NCBI GenBank assembly: GCA_028679495.1
Contig: JAJRBK010000051.1
Coordinates: 1-11,042, forward strand
Length of the DNA stretch: 11,042 nucleotides
DNA from: Methanobacteriota archaeon
Lineage (GTDB): Archaea > Halobacteriota > Bog-38 > Methanoflorentales > Methanoflorentaceae
Reading direction: 5' to 3'
In this document: one piece after another, positions 6,177-11,042 of the stretch
Position numbering within the stretch: the first letter of the stretch is position 1
Layout: the number at the start of each line of letters is the position of its first letter
Made by a program: the position numbers and the translations under genes
The notes under the pieces: model-generated
Told to the model about the DNA's origin: nothing
The model's database searches: none
Seen by the model: the letters and a program-made list of their open reading frames with translations, nothing else

Positions 6177-7745
6177 CTACAGCACGACTGACTTAGCCGT
6201 TGAAATCCCGTCGATCCCGCGGATGCCTGCTAACACGTCGTCGCTAACTGGATCGTCTAAGGCGAGCACCATCACCGCGCCTCCCCTCACTTTTTCGCGG
6301 CCGACGTTCATCCCCGCGATGTTGATGTTGTTGTTGCCAAGCAGCGTGCCGACTTTGCCAATAACGCCCGGCTTATCGACGTGCGACGTGATGAGCATAC
6401 ACCCCTCAGTCTCAGCATCGACGTGGTAGCTGCCGATCTTGACGATACGTGGCTGGTCGCCAAAGAAGAGGGTGCCTGAAACCGACCATTCGCCTTTGTC
6501 GCTTTTTATTCTCACGGTGATCAGACTTTGAAAGTCCTCCAAACTCTCCGTCTTCGTCTCCGTAATGCGGATGCCGCGCTTCTTTGCAAACATCTCGGCG
6601 TTCACGAAGTTCACCGGGGACTCTAGCACACGATCGAGGACTCCCTTGAGCACGGCAACCGTGAGTGGGTGCACGTCACACTGTCCGACATCACCCATGT
6701 ACGTGAGCTCGATTCCTCGGATCTGTCCCTCGACAAGCTGTATGCAAAACTTGCCCAGTTGTTCGCAGAGCGGCATGTACCCCTTGACCGCCCCAAACGT
6801 CTCCGCTCGTATCGGAACATTGATCGCATTTCGCGCCGGCTCGCCTTTTAGCGCTATGAGCGTTTGCTCTGCAATGGAGACGGCAACGTTGATCTGCGCC
6901 TCGACGGTTGAAGCACCAAGGTGTGGGGTCGCGATACAGTTTTCGAGCGTTAAAAGCTTGCTATCCTGTGGTGGCTCGTGCTCAAAAACATCAAGCGCTG
7001 CACCCGCGACCTTCCCGCTTTTGAGACCGTCATAAAGCGCGTCTTCGTCGATGATGCCACCACGAGCGACATTGATAATACGCACGCCTTCTCGCATCAA
7101 GGCAATCTCTGCTGCACCAATAAGGTGGTGCGTGTCTTTCGTGAGCGGTGTATGCACCGTAATAAAATCGGCGTTCTTTAGGACGTCTTCAAGCGATGCT
7201 AGTTCAACGCGCAGCTCCTTTGCTCGTTCAACGGTAATAAAAGGATCGTATGCGAGAACGGTCATTCCGAGGGCGCGCATTCGTTTTGCAACTTCTGCCC
7301 CGATGCGCCCGAGGCCAAGGACCCCAAGGGTCTTTCCAAAGACTTCGACACCTAGGAAGTGAGAGCGCTGCCATTTCCCCTGTTTTAAGGACATGTTTGC
7401 CTGTGGTATATTGCGAGAGAGCGCCATCATCATGCTTATCGTGTGCTCTGCTGCCGATATCATGTTGCCCTCAGGGGCGTTGATGACAATCGTGCCCTTC
7501 GCGGTGGCCGCGTCTACGTCAATGTTGTCGACGCCCACACCTGCACGACCGATGACTTTGAGCTGTGAGGCCTCTATGAGCGCTCGATCCACTTTGGTGC
7601 CGCTGCGCACGATTAACGCGTCGTAATCACCGATAATATGGGTGAGTTGTTCAGGCATCAGGTCCGTCAAGACATCTACCTCATGTTCTCTCTTCAACAG
7701 GTCGACGCCTGCTTGTGATAGGGGGTCACTTACCAGTATCCGCAT
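6177..7745 (-). CDS. serA: D-3-phosphoglycerate dehydrogenase
   Basis: A 522-residue cytosolic enzyme that oxidises 3-phosphoglycerate with NAD+ to 3-phosphohydroxypyruvate, the first step of serine synthesis. The NAD-binding domain has GLGRIG at 144-149, and the dehydrogenase catalytic residues appear at R228 (NVARGG), E257 (EHEPP) and H275 (PHLG). The intervening allosteric substrate-binding domain covers about 310-445. A C-terminal ACT domain (about 449-522, with DKPGVIGKVGTLLGNNNINI) is the usual site of serine feedback control. Length and order match the long SerA type of methanogens and Mycobacterium. ATG 7745 begins the conserved MRILVSDPLS, with AAGGAT upstream; the frame extends 15 more residues to 7790, but those codons lie in the control-region palindrome. 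It is divergent from ppsA. Confidence 0.96.
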   Translation of the reverse strand: MRILVSDPLSQAGVDLLKREHEVDVLTDLMPEQLTHIIGDYDALIVRSGTKVDRALIEASQLKVIGRAGVGVDNIDVDAATAKGTIVINAPEGNMISAAEHTISMMMALSRNIPQANMSLKQGKWQRSHFLGVEVFGKTLGVLGLGRIGAEVAKRMRALGMTVLAYDPFITVERAKELRVELASLEDVLKNADFITVHTPLTKDTHHLIGAAEIALMREGVRIINVARGGIIDEDALYDGLKSGKVAGAALDVFEHEPPQDSKLLTLENCIATPHLGASTVEAQINVAVSIAEQTLIALKGEPARNAINVPIRAETFGAVKGYMPLCEQLGKFCIQLVEGQIRGIELTYMGDVGQCDVHPLTVAVLKGVLDRVLESPVNFVNAEMFAKKRGIRITETKTESLEDFQSLITVRIKSDKGEWSVSGTLFFGDQPRIVKIGSYHVDAETEGCMLITSHVDKPGVIGKVGTLLGNNNINIAGMNVGREKVRGGAVMVLALDDPVSDDVLAGIRGIDGISTAKSVVL

Positions 7746-7767
7746 AAAAACAAATCCTTGACCTCGA

Positions 7768-7790
7768 TTGACGGGCAAGCTGCCCGTCAA
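7768..7790. promoter_or_regulatory. Perfect 10-bp inverted repeat, candidate operator in the serA/ppsA control region
   Basis: TTGACGGGCA (7768-7777) and TGCCCGTCAA (7781-7790) are exact inverted copies around a 3-base centre. The centre (7779) lies about 25 bases downstream of the serA TATA-like box, on the expected serA transcription start, a classic place for an archaeal repressor site. The outer half-site CGTCAA recurs at 7814-7819 on the other side of the TATA box, inside a longer match (CGTCAAAGTG 7785-7794, CGTCAAAAGTG 7814-7824). An RNA hairpin at the 5' end of the serA message is an alternative reading. Confidence 0.55.
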
Positions 7791-7800
7791 AGTGCGATAA

Positions 7801-7807
7801 GTATAAG
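7801..7807 (-). promoter_or_regulatory. Candidate TATA box of serA
   Basis: The minus strand reads CTTATAC, in the context ATCCTTATACTTATC. A start about 25 bases downstream falls near 7779, giving a serA leader of roughly 35 bases. It lies between the inverted repeat and the extra CGTCAA half-site. Confidence 0.45.
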
Positions 7808-7844
7808 GATAGACGTCAAAAGTGTATTTCTACTTTTTGTTGAG

Positions 7845-7858
7845 GAAAGGCTTATGTA
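7845..7858 (+). promoter_or_regulatory. Candidate BRE/TATA promoter of ppsA
   Basis: GAAAGG followed by CTTATGTA fits archaeal BRE plus TATA. Transcription would begin near 7880, leaving about 25 bases before ATG 7905. That leader keeps AAAGG (7891-7895) as an SD 9 bases upstream of ATG 7905, which favours this start over ATG 7896. Confidence 0.5.
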
Positions 7859-7904
7859 ACTACTACAGCTAATAGCAGTCAGCAAATAGCAAAGGATGCC
7901 GAAT

Positions 7905-10190
7905 ATGACCGATAAACCAACTGTCGTGTGGCTCGAAGACGTCCGTATTGAGGACGTGCCTTCAGTGGGAGGCAAAGGCGCGAGCCTAGGAGAGATGATA
8001 AACGCGGAGATCCCAGTGCCGCGTGGCTTCTGTGTCACCGCTCAAGCATTTAGACGTTTTTTGGACGATACAGGTATTTCAAATGAGCTGTTCGCCACGC
8101 TAGACGTCAACGTTGACGATACCAAAGCGTTAGACGAAGCGGCCAAAAAGGCGAAAGATCTGGTGCTGAAGACCAAGATGCCTGAGCACATGCAAAACGA
8201 CATCATAGCTGCTTACGAAGAGCTCACAAAGAGGGAGGGCGCAGAACCCTTTGTGGCCGTCCGATCAAGCGCTACAGCGGAGGATATCCCCGAAGCAAGC
8301 TTTGCAGGACAACAAGAGACGTTTTTGAACATCAAAGGTGCCGAAAACGTGGTAGTAGCCGTACAAAAGTGCTGGGCGTCCTTGTACGGCGCTCGCGCTA
8401 TTTTCTATCGGGTCAAGCAAGGGTTCGAGCACGAGTCCGTGAATATCTCAGCGGTCGTACAAAAGATGGTTGACTCTGATAAATCAGGGGTGATGTTTAC
8501 CTCGAATCCAACAACGGGCGCTCCAGAAGCCATTATTGAGGGCTCCTGGGGGCTCGGCGAAGCGATCGTCTCAGGCTCGGTGTCGCCGGATACCTACCGG
8601 ATTGAGCGCATGACCCGCGAGATCGGGGTAATCATCGCAACAAAGAAGATAATGGTGGTAAAGGACCCAAAGACAGGCGCCACCATCACAAAAGACGTTC
8701 CCGCGTACATGCAAACTAAGCGCGTGCTCAGCGACGAGGAGCTCTATAGAATCCTCGACCTAGGAGAGCTTATCGAAGACCACTACGGAAGCCCTCAAGA
8801 CGTTGAGTGGGCGATCGAAAAGGGGCAGGTCTATATCGTTCAATCACGACCAGTCACGACGATCAAAAAAGAGGAGGGAGCAAAAGCAACCGTGAGTACA
8901 GGAGAGCAGGAAAAACTGCTCGAAGGACTCGGAGCTTCTCCTGGTCAGATATCAGGCCGTGTAAAGATCATTCTTAGCTTAGATGAGCTCGATCGCGTGC
9001 TTCAAGGTGATATTATGGTCACGCGGATGACCTCGCCCGATATGGTGCCGGCGATGAGACGGGCCGCTGCCATTGTCACCGATGAAGGCGGATTAACGAG
9101 TCACGCGGCAATCGTATCGCGAGAACTGGGCGTGCCTGCCGTAGTTGGCACAAAAGAAGCGACGAGCAAGCTCACTGACGGTCAGATCGTGACGGTCGAT
9201 GGAGAGAGGGGTATTATCTATTCAGGTATACTTGAGCGAGCCGAAGCAGCACCTGCTGCAGCAGCAGCTGCTGTTGCAGCGAAGCCGGTGACCGCCACCG
9301 AAGTCAAAGTCAACCTCTCGATCGCTGAAGCGACAGAACGAGCGATGGCAACGGGCGCAGACGGCGTAGGACTCCTCCGCGTCGAACACATGATCATTGG
9401 TTTGGGAAAGCACCCCCACTGGTATATCGAGCACAACAAACACGACGAATTTATTCGCGAACTTGAAAAGGGCATTCGGACCGTTGTCGGCGCTTTCTTC
9501 CCGCGTCCTGTGTGGGTACGCACGCTCGATGCACCGACTGATGAGTTTAGAGAGATGGAAGGCGGCGAGGAGGAACCACACGAGCCAAATCCTATGCTTG
9601 GCTGGCGTGGTATACGGCGCGATCTACAGGATACTGAAGTATTCAAAATGCAGCTCCAGACGTTTAAGAACCTCATCGACGACGGTTACACAAACATCGG
9701 CATTATGTTGCCGCTTGTCCAGCATCCTGACGAGGTGCGAAAGGCAAAGGAAATTATCGCCTCGATCGGGATTGACTTTAAGAAGGTCGACGTAGGCATC
9801 ATGATAGAGGTTCCCGCCTCCGCGTTAATTATCGAAGATCTTATCGCCGAAGGAATTGACTTCGTCTCATTTGGTACAAACGACCTGACTCAGTATACGC
9901 TTGCGGTCGACCGAAACAACGAAAACGTGGCGTACCTCTACAACGAGGAACACCCTGCTGTATTGAAGCTTATTGACTACGTTATCCAATGCTGCAATAA
10001 AACAGGCGTTATGAGCTCTATCTGCGGTCAGGCGGGCTCAGATCCTGACATGGCAAAGAAGCTCGTGCGAATGGGCATAAGCAGTATTTCAGCGAACATA
10101 GACGCCGTTGAGCGTGTGAGAGACGCTGTGGCACGCACTGAAAAGCAGATCATCCTCGAGGCCGCACGTGACTTGACCGAAGAAGAGTAG
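7905..10190 (+). CDS. ppsA: Phosphoenolpyruvate synthase (pyruvate, water dikinase)
   Basis: A 761-residue cytosolic enzyme that converts pyruvate, ATP and water to PEP, AMP and phosphate, the entry to gluconeogenesis in archaea that make pyruvate from acetyl-CoA. In order: the N-terminal ATP/pyruvate-binding domain (about 8-320) with VGGKGASLGEM (21-31), VRSSATAEDIPEASFAGQQ (119-137) and QSRPVTT (313-319); the swivelling phosphohistidine domain with GGLTSHAA, H400 being the phosphorylated residue; an Ala-rich linker (448-459); and the C-terminal PEP/pyruvate barrel with GADGVGLLRVE (484-494), GTNDLTQYTLAVDR (657-670) and catalytic C707 in SICGQAG. Length is close to E. coli PpsA (792), with no intein as in some archaeal copies. 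ATG 7905 has better SD spacing than ATG 7896, which would add three residues. mfnA follows after 39 bases, probably co-transcribed. Confidence 0.96.
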   Translation: MTDKPTVVWLEDVRIEDVPSVGGKGASLGEMINAEIPVPRGFCVTAQAFRRFLDDTGISNELFATLDVNVDDTKALDEAAKKAKDLVLKTKMPEHMQNDIIAAYEELTKREGAEPFVAVRSSATAEDIPEASFAGQQETFLNIKGAENVVVAVQKCWASLYGARAIFYRVKQGFEHESVNISAVVQKMVDSDKSGVMFTSNPTTGAPEAIIEGSWGLGEAIVSGSVSPDTYRIERMTREIGVIIATKKIMVVKDPKTGATITKDVPAYMQTKRVLSDEELYRILDLGELIEDHYGSPQDVEWAIEKGQVYIVQSRPVTTIKKEEGAKATVSTGEQEKLLEGLGASPGQISGRVKIILSLDELDRVLQGDIMVTRMTSPDMVPAMRRAAAIVTDEGGLTSHAAIVSRELGVPAVVGTKEATSKLTDGQIVTVDGERGIIYSGILERAEAAPAAAAAAVAAKPVTATEVKVNLSIAEATERAMATGADGVGLLRVEHMIIGLGKHPHWYIEHNKHDEFIRELEKGIRTVVGAFFPRPVWVRTLDAPTDEFREMEGGEEEPHEPNPMLGWRGIRRDLQDTEVFKMQLQTFKNLIDDGYTNIGIMLPLVQHPDEVRKAKEIIASIGIDFKKVDVGIMIEVPASALIIEDLIAEGIDFVSFGTNDLTQYTLAVDRNNENVAYLYNEEHPAVLKLIDYVIQCCNKTGVMSSICGQAGSDPDMAKKLVRMGISSISANIDAVERVRDAVARTEKQIILEAARDLTEEE
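9253..9280. repeat. CAG/CTG trinucleotide tract encoding the PpsA alanine linker
   Basis: Runs of CTG and CAG triplets make two overlapping perfect palindromes, CTGCTGCAGCAG (9253-9264) and CAGCAGCTGCTG (9262-9273), followed by TTGCAGC. Read in frame they give the poly-Ala part of the linker between the phosphohistidine and PEP-binding domains. Slippage at such a tract could change linker length without breaking the frame. Confidence 0.5.
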
Positions 10191-10229
10191 TGGCGCGGCC
10201 TTACAGATACAAGAGATCACCGAGCATCA

Positions 10230-11042
10230 ATGAACACAACGAGGGGGTACGAGAGAGTGCTCAGTTCGATGTGCACGTACCCGCATCCCGTAGCCATTCA
10301 GGCACACATGCAACACATCCATACCAACCTAGGGGACCCCAACCTCTTCCCTGACGTCGCATCCTTCGAGCGGCAAGCGATCACAATTCTTGGATCCTTT
10401 CTCGGCGCAAGTAGCGCGGTAGGGTATATCACGTCAGGAGGGACAGAATCAAACATTCAGGCTATTCGGGCAAGCAAGATATTGTGCAGAGTTGATACAC
10501 CAAATATAGTCGTTCCCGCGTCTGTCCATCAATCCTTTGAAAAGGCGCGTGACCTTACCGGGGTCGAAGTCCGGAAAGCGCGTCTCGACGACAAATACGC
10601 TGTCGACGCCAACGCAGTCGAAGCACTCGTCGACGAGAGTACCGCCTGTGTGGTCGGCATCGCCGGCACGACATCACTCGGCGTTATTGACCCCATTCCT
10701 GCGCTTGGGAAGATCGCACGCCAGAACGATACTTTCCTTCACGTTGATGCCGCCTTTGGAGGACTCGTCATCCCCTTCCTTGAGCAGCAGCATCTATTCG
10801 ATTTTAGCGTCGACGGCGTACGTTCGATAGGTGTTGACCCACACAAGATGGGGATGAGCACGATACCTTCAGGGGGGCTCTTGTTCAAGCGGCGCGATGA
10901 TTTCGACACCCTCAGCACGAACACGTTTTACTCCGTGGAGCGCTCTATTACCGGAACACGAAGCGGTGCGGCAGTCGCGGCAACGTTAGCGGTACTTCGA
11001 CATCTCGGATTCACTGGCTATCGCGATATTGTTGCTGAATGC
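10230..11042 (+). CDS. mfnA: L-tyrosine / L-aspartate decarboxylase MfnA, N-terminal 271 residues
   Basis: The frame is open from ATG 10230 to the window end, so about 110 C-terminal residues of a usual 370-395 are missing. It belongs to the group II PLP-dependent decarboxylases. Visible marks are SSMCTYPHPVA (12-22), NLGDPNLFP (33-41), TSGGTESN (68-75), H100 likely stacking on PLP, D173 in HVDAAFGG pairing with the pyridine nitrogen, and K206 in VDPHKMG forming the Schiff base. Archaeal MfnA makes tyramine from tyrosine for methanofuran. In several archaea it also or instead makes beta-alanine from aspartate for coenzyme A; the sequence does not decide between them. The N-terminus is short: only 11 residues precede SSMC, against about 25-35 in relatives. 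In-frame codons upstream run to the ppsA stop without another start. No strong SD or own promoter is seen in the 39-base gap, so read-through from ppsA is likely. Confidence 0.9.
   Translation, partial: MNTTRGYERVLSSMCTYPHPVAIQAHMQHIHTNLGDPNLFPDVASFERQAITILGSFLGASSAVGYITSGGTESNIQAIRASKILCRVDTPNIVVPASVHQSFEKARDLTGVEVRKARLDDKYAVDANAVEALVDESTACVVGIAGTTSLGVIDPIPALGKIARQNDTFLHVDAAFGGLVIPFLEQQHLFDFSVDGVRSIGVDPHKMGMSTIPSGGLLFKRRDDFDTLSTNTFYSVERSITGTRSGAAVAATLAVLRHLGFTGYRDIVAEC

Noticed and set aside
6565..7035. 156-residue plus-strand ORF opposite serA
   Set aside because: Antisense to serA, Ser/Cys/Pro-rich, and without family resemblance.
7746..7790. 15-residue N-terminal extension of SerA
   Set aside because: The conserved protein starts MRILVSDPLS at 7745, and the extra codons cover the inverted repeat and the SD.
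9218..9676. 152-residue minus-strand ORF opposite ppsA, with a poly-Ala stretch
   Set aside because: The Ala run is the reverse reading of the CAG/CTG tract in the PpsA linker; the region is fully explained by ppsA.
1..11042. Mobile element, CRISPR array, toxin-antitoxin or defence island
   Set aside because: No transposase, integrase, regularly spaced repeats or terminal inverted repeats. The PIN domain is part of a large ATPase and not a VapC-type toxin, and has no small antitoxin partner.

Overview
The window (roughly 50% GC by eye) looks like chromosomal DNA of a euryarchaeon close to the methanogens, possibly an ANME-1 or Syntrophoarchaeum-like lineage. The grounds are gene content: an MfnA-type tyrosine/aspartate decarboxylase, a cobyrinate or Ni-sirohydrochlorin a,c-diamide synthase tail, a DUF2284 metal-binding protein, and an archaeal PIN-ATPase-KH protein. 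Candidate archaeal BRE/TATA boxes and Shine-Dalgarno (SD) sites sit in front of several genes. The exact taxon is inference.

Layout, left to right. (1) 1-215 (+): the C-terminal end of a CbiA/CfbB-type amidotransferase. (2) 308-1963 (-): a two-gene unit of a very small one-helix membrane protein followed, with abutting stop and start codons, by a sodium:solute symporter. (3) 2211-2855 (+): a DUF2284 cysteine-rich protein, then 3036-3512 (+): a PNPOx-like flavin-binding split-barrel protein. (4) 3637-5484 (+): a PIN-ATPase-KH protein, followed by 5592-6122 (+): an unrecognised two-helix membrane protein with a Lys/Arg-rich tail. (5) 6177-7745 (-): serA, divergent from 7905-10190 (+): ppsA. A perfect 10-bp inverted repeat lies in their shared control region. 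(6) 10230 to the window end (+): mfnA, 39 bases after ppsA and cut by the window edge.

How they fit together: PpsA makes phosphoenolpyruvate from pyruvate, the entry to gluconeogenesis. SerA draws 3-phosphoglycerate, made from PEP, into serine. MfnA supplies tyramine for methanofuran, or beta-alanine for coenzyme A. The right half is therefore central and biosynthetic carbon metabolism of an autotrophic or C1-metabolising archaeon. The left half mixes tetrapyrrole cofactor synthesis, solute uptake and poorly characterised redox/metal proteins. I see no mobile element, CRISPR array, tRNA or rRNA, and no gene-free stretch over 300 bases; the longest is 1964-2210. I found no clearly new system. 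The most useful observations are the serA/ppsA dyad, the overlooked small symporter partner and its start, and the unassigned two-helix protein.
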